The translations under genes and the position numbers were made by a program. From positions 157,710-221,709 of the forward strand of contig NZ_BMMM01000018.1 of assembly GCF_014645835.1 (NCBI RefSeq): a stretch of DNA of 64,000 nt. The letters run 5' to 3'. Below are positions 1 through 8,781 of the stretch, piece after piece. Numbering within the stretch: the stretch's first letter is position 1; the number at the start of each line of letters is the position of its first letter. The notes beneath the pieces are model-generated. The model did no database searches, had not been told where the DNA came from, and was given only the letters and a program-made list of their open reading frames with translations. This DNA is from Streptomyces albiflavescens. GTDB taxonomy: Bacteria; Actinomycetota; Actinomycetes; Streptomycetales; Streptomycetaceae.

Positions 1-3000
1 TGATGAATGACGGCGGCTTTCAGATCCACCACCCCGACTCAGGACATTTTCGACGATTCGCACCGCCTGTTGGTGGAGTCGCGCTACTGCAGCGCATCAC
101 CGATCGGAACGGCAACGCGATCAACTTCGAGTACGAGCCTGATGGGACGCCGTCCCGAATACAGCACTCCGCCGGGTACTGCCTCACGTTCACAACCGAC
201 GACGGCCGCATCACCGCACTTGGCCTCGCCGGCGCGGCGAACGACGGGACCGATGCCATCCTCAAACGGTTCACCTACACGGATGGGCACCTCACGGGTG
301 TTGTGGATTCATGCGAGGTGCCTCTGCGTCTTGCGTACGATGAACGACTGCGTGTCACCTCCTGGACCGATACCAACGCCAGCACGTACTGCTATGCATA
401 CGACGAACAGGACCGTTGTACAGCCCAGAGCGGCGAGGCGGGGCACGTCGCATTCACCTTCGCCTACGACGGCGCCGATGCCGATTGGCCAGATCATCGC
501 GTCACTACGGTGACCAGCGCCGCGGGTGCAGTGAGCCGCTATGTCATCAATGGCGAGTGTCAGGTTGTGGCCGAGGTGGATCCGCTCGGAGGCCTGACCA
601 GGATCGTGTATGACACCAACCATCGGCTCCTGTCCCATACCGACGCCCTCGGACACACCACGCATGTGGTGAACGACGAGTGGGGGCGACCTGTAGAGGT
701 CTTGCGCCCTGACGGCGCACGTACCGAGTACGCGTACAACGGGCTGGGCCTGCCCGTCACCATCACATTGCCCGACCGGACCTCAGTGCACTGCTCCTAC
801 GACGAGCGGGGCAATCGCACCGCCATCACAGAAGCCGACGGAGCCACCTTTCGCTACGCCTATACCGACGCGGGGCACGTGTGCAATCTGAAGGACCCAC
901 TCGGAAACACCACAACGATCCGCACCGACCCCGCGGGATTGCCTCTGGAGATCACAGATCCTCTTGGAGCTGTCATACGGCATGAGCGGGACGCGTTTGG
1001 TCGAACGATCCGGCTGACCGATCAGCTGGGAGCGGTCACTCACCTCGAGTGGACCATGGAGGGCAGGCTCGCACGGCAAACCGATGCCGACGGCACCGAG
1101 ACCTGGGAGTACGACGGAGAAGGCAACTGCCGGCGCCATGAAGACCCGGCCGGCAACATCAGCATGTACGAATACACCCACTTCGATCTACTGTCGGTCC
1201 GGACGGACCCCACCGGAGCCCGCACCACCTACACGTACGACGGCGACCTGCGCCTAGTCCTAGTCACTGCTGCCACGGGCGATGACTGGCAGTTCACCTA
1301 CGACGCCGCAGGACGCCTGCTGTCCGAGACGGACTTCGGCGGTCTCACCACCACTTACGCCTACGACCTGGCCGGTCAACTAGTCACCCGCACCAATGCC
1401 TTGGGGCAGGCAGTCCACAGCGACCACGACGTGCTCGGCCGTGTGGTCCGGAAAAGGTCGGAAGGGGCGACCACAGAATTCCGCTACGACCTGTGCGGAC
1501 GTCTCGTGGAGGCGGTCGGTCCGAACGCGACGATCAGCATGACCCGGGACAGGGCAGGCCGACTCCTGACGGAAACGACCAACGGCCGACGTCTCGCCCA
1601 CAGCTACGACCTGGTGGGACGCCGCCGCACCCGCACAACTCCCGGTGGCGGCACGAGCAGTTGGACCTACGACGTGGCGGGCAGTGCCCTTGAACTCGTC
1701 AGCTCCGGCCACAGTATCCGCTTCGACCGCGACCGAGCGGGACAAGAAATCGCCCGCTACGTCGGCGGGAGCACCGTCCTCGCCCATACATACGACCAGC
1801 TGGGCCGCGTCAGTTCTCAATCACTCACCGCCGACGGACGCACACGGAGCAGACGCCACTACAGCTACCGGCCCGACGGACACCTCACCAAGGTCGAGGA
1901 CCTCGACGGCACCCTGTCCCGCTACGAACTGGATACGGCCGGACGCATCACTGCGGCTCACGGACCACAAGGTGTCGAGCACTACGGCTACGACCCCCTT
2001 GGCAGCCAGACGCAGGCATCATGGCCCACGGCATTTCCGGGGCAGGAAGCCATCGGAGAACGAAGTCGCCACAGCCTGCGCCTGAACCGTGCGGGAGCGG
2101 TGCGCTACGAACACGATGCGCAGGGCCGCATCACCGTCCGGCAGAAGACGCGTCTGTCACGCAAACCGGACACATGGCGCTACGAATGGGATGCGGAAGA
2201 CCGACTGACGGCGGTCAGCACACCGGACGGAATCCGATGGTCCTATCTCTACGACCCGCTCGGGCGCCGCATTGCCAAGCTACGACACGGCGCGGAAGGC
2301 TCGGTCGTCGAGCGCACAGAGTTCGTCTGGGACGGCACCGCTCTGTGCGAACAGACGACGACCGCCGTCGATCTGCCGCACCCTGTGACGCTCACCTGGG
2401 AACACCAGGGGCTGCACCCCATCGCGCAGATCGAGCGCATCACTGCTGCCCATGCGCCGCAGGAGGAGATTGATCAGCGCTTCTTCGGCATCGTCACTGA
2501 TCTCATCGGGGCGCCCAGCGAACTCGTTGACGAGGAAGGAGAGATCGCCTGGCGTACGCGATCGACGGTGTGGGGCACCACGATCTGGAATCGATCTGCG
2601 ACGGCCTACACCCCACTACGTTTCCCCGGCCAGTACTTCGACTCGGAAACGGGCCTGCACTACAACCTATTTCGGCACTACGATCCTGAAACAGCCCAAT
2701 ACCTCACCCGTGACCCGATGGGCCTCGCGGCAGGCCTCAACTCTGTCGCCTACGTGCACAACCCGCTCACTTGGGTTGACCCCCTGGGACTGACGCCGTG
2801 TGAAGACGCCGCCAAACAGGCGGCGGCCCGAAAGGAGACGGTGCTGGGGCCGAGCGTCCCGACGCGCGCCGAAGCCTCCGTCGGAAGCACCACGAGTCAC
2901 AGCTACAAGAAGACGTTCTTCGCGGCGAATCCAAAACTCAAGGGGAAGGTCGTAGTTCATCACGCCATTGAACAACAGGTGCTCAAGCGTTACCCTGGCC

Positions 3001-3209
3001 TGTTTTCCGCAGATGAAATCCACTCTCTGGAGAATCTGCGCGGCATCCCCAAGGGTGACATCAACAGTAGGATCCATCTCAGTCATATTCGCGTGGAGTG
3101 GAACAGGTTTTACGACAGCCATCCGAATCCAACGAGGCAGGAAGTTCTTGATCACGTAACCCGTGTCGATGATATGCTCGGCAACTGGTTCAGTCCACGT
3201 ATCCGGTAG
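1..3209 (+). CDS. Rhs/YD-repeat polymorphic toxin, C-terminal part (5' end outside window)
   Basis: The visible 1068 residues are almost entirely tyrosine/aspartate (YD) repeats such as YDERGN, YDAAGR and YDPLGR. These form the beta-cocoon that encapsulates the toxin in Rhs proteins. The conserved Rhs core ends near residues 870-925 with FPGQYFDSETGLHYN, then YDPETAQYLTRDPMGL and WVDPLGL. The variable tip follows (about residues 930-1068) and contains VVHHAIEQQ and HLSHIRVEWNRFY, a histidine-rich arrangement like HNH/endonuclease VII-type nuclease tips of Rhs toxins. Full Rhs proteins are usually 1500-2200 aa, so the start lies upstream of the window; the first ATG at base 3 is internal. A SMI1-like immunity gene follows 23 bp downstream. 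Nuclease activity is inferred from motif resemblance only. Confidence 0.88.
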   Translation, partial: MNDGGFQIHHPDSGHFRRFAPPVGGVALLQRITDRNGNAINFEYEPDGTPSRIQHSAGYCLTFTTDDGRITALGLAGAANDGTDAILKRFTYTDGHLTGVVDSCEVPLRLAYDERLRVTSWTDTNASTYCYAYDEQDRCTAQSGEAGHVAFTFAYDGADADWPDHRVTTVTSAAGAVSRYVINGECQVVAEVDPLGGLTRIVYDTNHRLLSHTDALGHTTHVVNDEWGRPVEVLRPDGARTEYAYNGLGLPVTITLPDRTSVHCSYDERGNRTAITEADGATFRYAYTDAGHVCNLKDPLGNTTTIRTDPAGLPLEITDPLGAVIRHERDAFGRTIRLTDQLGAVTHLEWTMEGRLARQTDADGTETWEYDGEGNCRRHEDPAGNISMYEYTHFDLLSVRTDPTGARTTYTYDGDLRLVLVTAATGDDWQFTYDAAGRLLSETDFGGLTTTYAYDLAGQLVTRTNALGQAVHSDHDVLGRVVRKRSEGATTEFRYDLCGRLVEAVGPNATISMTRDRAGRLLTETTNGRRLAHSYDLVGRRRTRTTPGGGTSSWTYDVAGSALELVSSGHSIRFDRDRAGQEIARYVGGSTVLAHTYDQLGRVSSQSLTADGRTRSRRHYSYRPDGHLTKVEDLDGTLSRYELDTAGRITAAHGPQGVEHYGYDPLGSQTQASWPTAFPGQEAIGERSRHSLRLNRAGAVRYEHDAQGRITVRQKTRLSRKPDTWRYEWDAEDRLTAVSTPDGIRWSYLYDPLGRRIAKLRHGAEGSVVERTEFVWDGTALCEQTTTAVDLPHPVTLTWEHQGLHPIAQIERITAAHAPQEEIDQRFFGIVTDLIGAPSELVDEEGEIAWRTRSTVWGTTIWNRSATAYTPLRFPGQYFDSETGLHYNLFRHYDPETAQYLTRDPMGLAAGLNSVAYVHNPLTWVDPLGLTPCEDAAKQAAARKETVLGPSVPTRAEASVGSTTSHSYKKTFFAANPKLKGKVVVHHAIEQQVLKRYPGLFSADEIHSLENLRGIPKGDINSRIHLSHIRVEWNRFYDSHPNPTRQEVLDHVTRVDDMLGNWFSPRIR

Positions 3210-3232
3210 ACGAGTCAAGGCGGGATCAAACG

Positions 3233-3664
3233 ATGTGGCGCGAGATTCTCGAAGAGTTCGCAACGGCAGAGCTGCATCATTCGGTGGAGCCTGGCGTGCT
3301 CGACCGAGTCGAGGCGGCACTCGGGCAATCACTGCCTCAAGATCTCCGGTCCTTTCTTCTGGAGAGTGACGGGCTGGAGGATGAATACGGCACCGACGTC
3401 ATCTGGCCCGCTGAGCGCATTCTGAGTGACAACCTCTCTTTCCGTGGAGATGACCAGTTTCGGTCGCTGTACATGCCGTTCGACTCGATCGTATTCTTCG
3501 GTGACAACGGTGGGGGAGACCAATTCGCCTTCGTGCGCTCACCGGAGCGCAACGAAGTGTTCGTATGGGACCACGAGACAGACAGTCGTAATCTTGTTTC
3601 TCCGAACCTGGAGAGCTATGTACGCAGTGCGATGGAAAGTGACGGAGAGGACTGGTACCGCTAG
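3233..3664 (+). CDS. SMI1/KNR4-family immunity protein
   Basis: 143 aa, ATG start, directly after the Rhs toxin. It has the SMI1/KNR4 layout: an N-terminal LGQSLPQDLRSFLLESDG segment (small helix plus 'seN/DG' turn), then IWPAERIL and FFGDNGGGDQFAF (the usual 'gdnggGd.faf' strand), then VFVWDHETDS near residue 110. SMI1/KNR4 proteins are the commonest immunity proteins of bacterial polymorphic toxins, so this very likely neutralises the preceding nuclease tip in the cytoplasm. The family call rests on motif order; the pairing is inferred from position. Confidence 0.82.
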   Translation: MWREILEEFATAELHHSVEPGVLDRVEAALGQSLPQDLRSFLLESDGLEDEYGTDVIWPAERILSDNLSFRGDDQFRSLYMPFDSIVFFGDNGGGDQFAFVRSPERNEVFVWDHETDSRNLVSPNLESYVRSAMESDGEDWYR

Positions 3665-3762
3665 GCATTCCAGCGTCGCGTACGGTCTCGACGGCATGCC
3701 GGTGTTCGCCCTGATCCATCGAGGGGGCGCCCGGGACAGCACGCCGTGCGTGCACTCCTCGA

Positions 3763-4389
3763 ATGAAGGAAGAAGTGACGGGGCAGATCCTCGTTTCCAG
3801 GAGCAGGGAGCATGAAGAGCCCCTTTCCATCTACCGCCTACTGCCGAGCATGAGGGAGTACCGGACGCTCCATTTCGATAATTCGCCGGTGGATGTGATG
3901 CGTTGGCAGCTGGATGGTTCGACGGGGACGTACCCCACGAATTTCACCGCGGAGTGGGGAGGCCATCCACGGTGGACGAAGAGCGAGTTTCCCAACGGGG
4001 ACCCCAGTTCCCCGGTACTGAGCCGCCGTGGCGCAGACCTTCTGCTGAGCGACCTGGAAAGGGCGGGGCGCCTGCTGCCTGTGCACATCGAGAACGCCGA
4101 GGCGGACGAGTACCTGCTGTACCTCGTGGAGAGGGTGGCCGACTGCCTGGACATGGGGAAGTCGTCGCCGCCGGACCAGCTCGGCAGGGTTCGGAAGTCG
4201 GTCTTCAGGGCGGACGCACTGCCCGCCGACGTACCGGCGTTCCGGTCGACGGGGTTCCCCACTGCCGTCTGCTGGAACGGCTGGGCGGCGGAGCGTCTGA
4301 GTGTCCTCCTGGGAGATCAACTCGAGGTCCGGCTGGTGTGGTCGGAGGATCCAGGTCTGGTTCCGCACCCTAATCCGTGGGGGTTCTGA
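3763..4389 (+). CDS. Imm11/DUF1629-like putative immunity protein
   Basis: About 208 aa from ATG 3763. An in-frame GTG at 3775 has a better-spaced purine-rich site (AAGGA) and may be the true start. The N-terminal IYRLLPSMREYRTLHFDNSPVD resembles DUF1629/Imm11-type proteins, which are orphan or extra immunity genes beside toxin cassettes. No catalytic motif or membrane segment is visible. It sits in a same-strand array of small genes behind an Rhs toxin and may protect against related toxins of other strains. The family assignment is tentative. Confidence 0.55.
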   Translation: MKEEVTGQILVSRSREHEEPLSIYRLLPSMREYRTLHFDNSPVDVMRWQLDGSTGTYPTNFTAEWGGHPRWTKSEFPNGDPSSPVLSRRGADLLLSDLERAGRLLPVHIENAEADEYLLYLVERVADCLDMGKSSPPDQLGRVRKSVFRADALPADVPAFRSTGFPTAVCWNGWAAERLSVLLGDQLEVRLVWSEDPGLVPHPNPWGF

Positions 4390-4390
4390 C

Positions 4391-4987
4391 GTGACCGATG
4401 GTGCGACGGGAGTGACCTTCCGAGACCATGTGCGGCGGGGAGCCGTGGGCATCCTGGATGGTTTCCCTGACGCGCTCAGACCCGAGATCTACGTCGTCTC
4501 ATTCCGCATCTGGCGCGTGGGCCAGGACCCCCGCTATCCGTACCTGGCCATCGGCTACAACACCGAGAGTGAGGTCCGTAGGGTCCTGGAGCACGAGTGC
4601 TCGTACGAGGGGACGGCCCGGTGGGAGTACGCGTACTGGCTGCTGGAGGGGTTCGAGATGGTCGGCCATGTGCCCGAGGACCCGGTTGGCAGCGCCCTGC
4701 ATGTGGCCGAGGCGAAGGCGGAGGGGCTCTGGTACGAGGATGAGGGCACGCTCTCCGAGGACGAGCGGGACGCCCTCGACGACGAACTCGTGCTGCGCTT
4801 CGACGACATCTGCATCGACACCGCCCGCCGTCTGCGGGCCGAGGGCCACCTCGACCGGATGCTTGGGCGACCGGTACCGATCGTGCTGTTCGACATGGAC
4901 CGTCCCGGCTGGGAGGTGGAGGCCACCGAGGCGGCCAATCCTCCTGAGGTGATCGCCGACTTCACCGAGCATCAAGCGGTGCTGTGA
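4391..4987 (+). CDS. DUF4303-like protein, putative immunity gene
   Basis: 198 aa starting at GTG 4391, one base after the previous stop. A longer in-frame ORF runs back to 4301 but would overlap the upstream gene. The protein is acidic and soluble, with IYVVSFRIWRVGQDPRYPYLAIGYNTESEV near the N-terminus and WEYAYWLLEGFEMVG in the middle. This resembles DUF4303 proteins found in toxin-immunity arrays. No enzyme motif was recognised. The tight spacing suggests one transcript with the two upstream genes. Confidence 0.5.
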   Translation: MTDGATGVTFRDHVRRGAVGILDGFPDALRPEIYVVSFRIWRVGQDPRYPYLAIGYNTESEVRRVLEHECSYEGTARWEYAYWLLEGFEMVGHVPEDPVGSALHVAEAKAEGLWYEDEGTLSEDERDALDDELVLRFDDICIDTARRLRAEGHLDRMLGRPVPIVLFDMDRPGWEVEATEAANPPEVIADFTEHQAVL

Positions 4988-5361
4988 AAGGCTCTCACCT
5001 CGACCGAAGGGGACACGCTGATTCGGGCGTTGGGGTCCGACTCGGTCCTGGAGGACGCGCTGTCGACGCCGGGAAGCTTCAGGCCCCGTTCTTCACGATG
5101 AACTGGGCATGGCACAGCGGGTACTTCCGAACGATGGCTCATGAGGAGCTTGAAACAGCACACCTGTTGAGACAGCACTGTTTCTACGACGCCAGTACGG
5201 AGGGCTACGTCGACGAAAACGACAACATCATCCCCGAACGAGTAGAACCGTGTGGTTGGTTCGCGCTGACCAATTTCGAGCACTTCCAGTATGAGTTGGA
5301 CGAAGCCCTTGCGGGGCGCCCCGTGTACGGGCCGTACGCAACAAATCCGGAGGACTTCTGA
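4984..5361 (+). pseudogene. Orphan protein, probably frameshifted at its 5' end
   Basis: The open frame runs from GTG 4984 (overlapping the preceding stop) and ends in EDF at 5361. From the internal ATG at 5098 it gives an 87-aa acidic peptide starting MNWAWHSGYFRTMAHEELET. The stretch 4985-5090 looks better coded in the neighbouring frame: third positions there are about 80% G/C against about 64%, and the reading LIRALGSDSVLEDALSTPGSF looks protein-like. A one-base shift near 5090 would join the two. It could be a decayed immunity gene or a short intact gene starting at 5098. Function unknown. Confidence 0.4.
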
Positions 5362-5869
5362 GTGGATCCGGCGGCTGTCATAGCGGGTTTCCCCCTCCCG
5401 GAGCGTCCAGGGCGCGGCCACGCCGTCACCGCACCCCGCTCGGCGCGCCCCCCGTCCGGCTGAAAGATCACTCCACCACCCCCCACCCACCCCTCAGCCC
5501 CGTGAACACCTCGTGCAGACCTCGCGCACCCCCCGTAACGCCCCCCTCTCCACCCCACCCCCGATTCGCGCCTGCACAGCGGCATCCGCGTCCGGAGGCC
5601 CTCGAATCCCCGTATCCAGGCGGGAGCAACGGGGAACCGCAGGGCCCCCGTTGCGCGTGGATAACGTCGAGTGCCGCGAGGTCGGGGTTGCTTGACGCGC
5701 CTTGAGGGGCTTATGTGCGGCTGATACGGTGCCATGGCTTGACACTCGCTTCAGCGTTGGCTATTTGGCCAGGTCGGGCGGTACGTCCGACAAGGGCGCA
5801 CCGGAGTGAAGTGTCCCAATTGGCATGTAAATTGGCAGAAATCTTCTTGGGTGTACGGGGAGCGGTTGC
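5362..5869. other. 508-bp intergenic region before the Tad operon
   Basis: No convincing gene. The first half is C-rich and low in complexity (5450-5580). The second half is more A/T-rich and holds the likely promoter region of the pilus operon. Confidence 0.5.
5739..5767 (+). promoter_or_regulatory. Candidate promoter for the Tad operon
   Basis: A perfect -35 hexamer TTGACA (5739-5744) is followed after exactly 17 bp by TATTTG (5762-5767), a weak -10. It lies about 100 bp upstream of the first Tad gene, in the least GC-rich part of the gap. The match is suggestive, not decisive. Confidence 0.35.
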
Positions 5870-6589
5870 GTGAAGATCCAAGAGCGTCCGGGGGCGGGCA
5901 ACCACCGTTCCGCCGCGCCGGCTCAGCCGGCGATGGGTGAGCGTCTTCCCACGCCGCCTCGCGAGCGCAAACCCGCGCTCGCCGCTCTCGCCGTGCTCCT
6001 CATCCTCGTCGGTGCGCTGGGCGCCACGATGCTCGTGCTGCGCGCGGGCGACCGTGTCGAGGTCGTGCAGGTGACGAGCGACATCCAGGCCGGGGAATCC
6101 GTGGGCAACCACGTGACCTCTGTGCTGGTCGCCGATGACGCGAGCATCAACTACGTCAAGTGGACCCAGCGCGCGGCCCTCCAGAAGCTGAAGGCCAAGT
6201 CCACGATCTACAAGGGAACGGTCGTCATCGGCGACATGTTCGCCAGCAAGAGCACCCTCCCCACCGGCAAGGCCTCCGTGGGCCTCGCCCTCAAGGAGGG
6301 GCAGTACCCGTCGACCCTGAAGGCCGGAGACCTCGTCGCCGCCTACCGCGTCGGCAGTGACAGCAGCGGCTCCAGTTCCGACAAGGGCACGTCGTCCGGC
6401 GGCACGTCGAGCAGCAACTCCCTCATCGTCGACAGCGCTCGCGTCGACACGGTGAGCAGCAACGACGACTCCACGATCAGCACGGGCAATCTCGCCATCA
6501 CCGTCCTCGTCGACCAGAGCGACGCCCCCGCCCTCGCCCAGGCCGCCGCCGCCGGCGAGGTCGCCGTCGTTCTCGTTCCCGGCAACTAG
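5870..6589 (+). CDS. CpaB/RcpC-like SAF-domain pilus assembly protein
   Basis: 239 aa from GTG 5870, preceded by GGGAGCGG. A cytoplasmic basic N-terminus is followed by one membrane helix (about residues 39-58, ALAALAVLLILVGALGATMLVL). An SAF-like domain follows (VTSDIQAGESVGNHVTSVLV, then KGTVVIGDMF), as in CpaB/RcpC proteins that act at the outer face of Tad machines. A serine/glycine-rich linker near residues 160-185 interrupts the fold. It is the first gene of a colinear Tad operon, 20 bp before the TadZ-like gene. Confidence 0.78.
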   Translation: MKIQERPGAGNHRSAAPAQPAMGERLPTPPRERKPALAALAVLLILVGALGATMLVLRAGDRVEVVQVTSDIQAGESVGNHVTSVLVADDASINYVKWTQRAALQKLKAKSTIYKGTVVIGDMFASKSTLPTGKASVGLALKEGQYPSTLKAGDLVAAYRVGSDSSGSSSDKGTSSGGTSSSNSLIVDSARVDTVSSNDDSTISTGNLAITVLVDQSDAPALAQAAAAGEVAVVLVPGN

Positions 6590-6609
6590 AGGCGAGTGAG
6601 TAAAGAAAC

Positions 6610-7464
6610 ATGGCGCTCATCGCTCTCGCCGCGGACAAGGGTTCGCCCGGCGTCACCACCGCTGCCGTAGCCCTGTCGGCGGTCTGGCCCCGCAGGGTCC
6701 TGCTGGCCGAGACCGACCCGGCCGGCGGAGACCTCGTCTACCGCAGCGCCGCGGCGCACGGCGGTCCGCTCAACCCCAACACCGGCATGCTGTCGATAGC
6801 GGCGACCGCCCGCCGCGGTCTCGTACCGGACCAACTCTGGGACCATGTACAGCCGTTGAGCGGCGGGCTCGAAGTCCTCGTCGGGCTCGGTATCGCCGAG
6901 CAGGCCGCCGGGCTCGCCGGGCTGTGGCCGACCCTCGGGCGTGCCTTCGCCCAGCTCGGGGACTCCCCGCACGCGCCCGCCGACGTCATCGCCGACTGCG
7001 GGCGGATCAGCGGCGACACCCCGGCCGTGGAGATGTTCTCCCAGGCCGCCCTGGTACTGCTGCTCTCCCGCACCGAACCCGAAGCCATCGCCCGCGTACG
7101 CGACCGGGCAGCCGCGCTGAGCGCCAAGCTGCACGGCGGTCCGCGCGGTGCGGCCACGCTGGCCACGCCCCTCATCGGTGTCACCCTCATCGCCGACCCG
7201 AGCGACTCCGCCAAGCTCGTCCACCAGGTCAACGACATGCTGGTGGCGGCCCAGACCGGCGCCCGTGTCGTCGGCACGCTCGCCGACGACCCCGCCGGCG
7301 CGGACCAGTTGGCCGGCCGCAAGCGCGGGCGCCTGGACAAGTCGCTGCTCATCCGCTCGGCCCGCAAGGTCACCGCGGACCTGTACCAGCAGTACGGCGC
7401 CGCCTGGGCCGTACCCGCGCAGGCGCAGGGTCCCCAGACTCCTCATGCAGGGGCCGGCCGGTGA
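6610..7464 (+). CDS. TadZ/CpaE-like P-loop protein
   Basis: 284 aa with a ParA/MinD-like start (MALIALAADKGSPGVTTAAVALSAVWP, then LLAETDPAGGDL). The Walker A is degenerate: G-S-P-G-V-T-T replaces GKGGVGKT and the lysine lies before it. Families of this kind place the Tad machine at a pole or hypha site. The gene overlaps tadA by 4 bp (GTGA), implying translational coupling. Whether it still binds ATP is uncertain because of the altered loop. Confidence 0.75.
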   Translation: MALIALAADKGSPGVTTAAVALSAVWPRRVLLAETDPAGGDLVYRSAAAHGGPLNPNTGMLSIAATARRGLVPDQLWDHVQPLSGGLEVLVGLGIAEQAAGLAGLWPTLGRAFAQLGDSPHAPADVIADCGRISGDTPAVEMFSQAALVLLLSRTEPEAIARVRDRAAALSAKLHGGPRGAATLATPLIGVTLIADPSDSAKLVHQVNDMLVAAQTGARVVGTLADDPAGADQLAGRKRGRLDKSLLIRSARKVTADLYQQYGAAWAVPAQAQGPQTPHAGAGR

Positions 7465-8774
7465 CCGCCGTCGACCACCAGCTGGTCAAGCGGTTCCGGC
7501 AGGACGCCGGTGACCGTATCGCCGAGCAGCGCCGCGAGGACCAGGTCCGCGGTGTCACGCCGATGTCCAGCGAGGACGAGCGGCAGTACGCGCGGGCCGT
7601 CATCGCGCAGATACTCGAGGAGCACGCGCGCACCGAGATCAACCTCGGCCGCACGCCCCTGGACGCCGAGACCGAGGAGCAGTACGCGGCCGCCGTGCAC
7701 GCCGCCCTCTTCGGCGTCGGCCGGCTGCAGCCGCTGCTCGACAACCCGGAAGTCGAGAACATCGACATCAACGGGTACGACCAGGTCTTCATCGGGTACG
7801 CCGATGGGCGGGAAGTGAAGGGCGATCCCGTCGCCGAGAACGACGAGGAGCTGATCGAGCTCATCCAGGTCCTCGGTGCCTACTCCGGTCTGTCCTCCCG
7901 GCCCTTCGACTCCGCCAACCCGCAGCTCGACCTGCGCCTTCCGGACGGGTCCCGGCTCTCCGCCGTCATGGACGTGACCCGTCGGCCCGCCCTCTCCATC
8001 CGTCGTGCGCGGATGGGCAAGGTCTTCGTGTCGGACCTGGTCGGGAACGGGACGATCACGCCCGAGGTCGCGCACTTCCTCGCCTGTGCCGTACGGGCCC
8101 GCAAGAACATCATGATCGCGGGCGCGACGAACGCCGGTAAGACGACCCTCCTTCGCGCCCTCGCCAACGAGATCCCGCCGCAGGAGCGCCTCATCACCGT
8201 GGAGCGCGCTCTGGAGCTCGGGCTCGACTCCTTCAGCGACCTCCACCCGAATGTCGTCGCATTCGAGGAGCGCCTTCCCAACTCGGAAGGCCAAGGGTCC
8301 ATCCCGATGGCCGAGTTGGTCCGACGGTCCCTCCGTATGAACCCCTCCCGCGTCATCGTCGGTGAGGTCCTCGGCGACGAGATCGTGACCATGCTCAACG
8401 CGATGTCGCAGGGCAACGACGGCTCGCTGTCCACGATCCACGCGAACAGCTCCAGCGAGGTCTTCAACCGTATTTCCACGTACGCGCTCCAGGCGTCCGA
8501 GCGGCTGCCCATCGAGGCCAGCCAGATGCTCATCGCGGGCGCCGTGAACTTCGTCGTGTTCATCCAGCGACGCAACAACTACGAGTCGGGCGGCCGCCTC
8601 CAGCGCATGGTCACCTCCGTGCGCGAGGTCAACGGCGTGGACGGACGGGTGCTGTCCAGCGAGGTGTTCGCCGAGGCTCCCGACGGCCGGATCGTGCCGC
8701 ACGCACCCATAGCCTGCCTCGACGAACTCGTCGCGCACGGCTACCGGTTGCCCGGTGGCGGAAGCTGGGGGTGA
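7461..8774 (+). CDS. tadA: TadA/CpaF-family secretion ATPase
   Basis: 437 aa from GTG 7461, chosen because it overlaps the preceding stop by 4 bp; the frame is open upstream but would be unrelated. This is the hexameric ATPase driving pilus assembly at the inner face of the membrane. Visible motifs: GRLQPLLDNPEVENIDINGYD near residue 90, Walker A GATNAGKTT (about residues 219-227), SRVIVGEVLGDE (Walker B region, about 297), and the His-box-like segment GSLSTIHANSS (about 325). Length and motif order fit CpaF/TadA. Confidence 0.93.
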   Translation: MTAVDHQLVKRFRQDAGDRIAEQRREDQVRGVTPMSSEDERQYARAVIAQILEEHARTEINLGRTPLDAETEEQYAAAVHAALFGVGRLQPLLDNPEVENIDINGYDQVFIGYADGREVKGDPVAENDEELIELIQVLGAYSGLSSRPFDSANPQLDLRLPDGSRLSAVMDVTRRPALSIRRARMGKVFVSDLVGNGTITPEVAHFLACAVRARKNIMIAGATNAGKTTLLRALANEIPPQERLITVERALELGLDSFSDLHPNVVAFEERLPNSEGQGSIPMAELVRRSLRMNPSRVIVGEVLGDEIVTMLNAMSQGNDGSLSTIHANSSSEVFNRISTYALQASERLPIEASQMLIAGAVNFVVFIQRRNNYESGGRLQRMVTSVREVNGVDGRVLSSEVFAEAPDGRIVPHAPIACLDELVAHGYRLPGGGSWG

Positions 8775-8781
8775 CCACCGT

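Noticed and set aside
6924..7460. N-terminal extension of TadA upstream of GTG 7461
   Set aside because: The extension is the shadow frame of the TadZ-like gene (R/A/P-rich), and the 4-bp overlap start is a typical coupled start.
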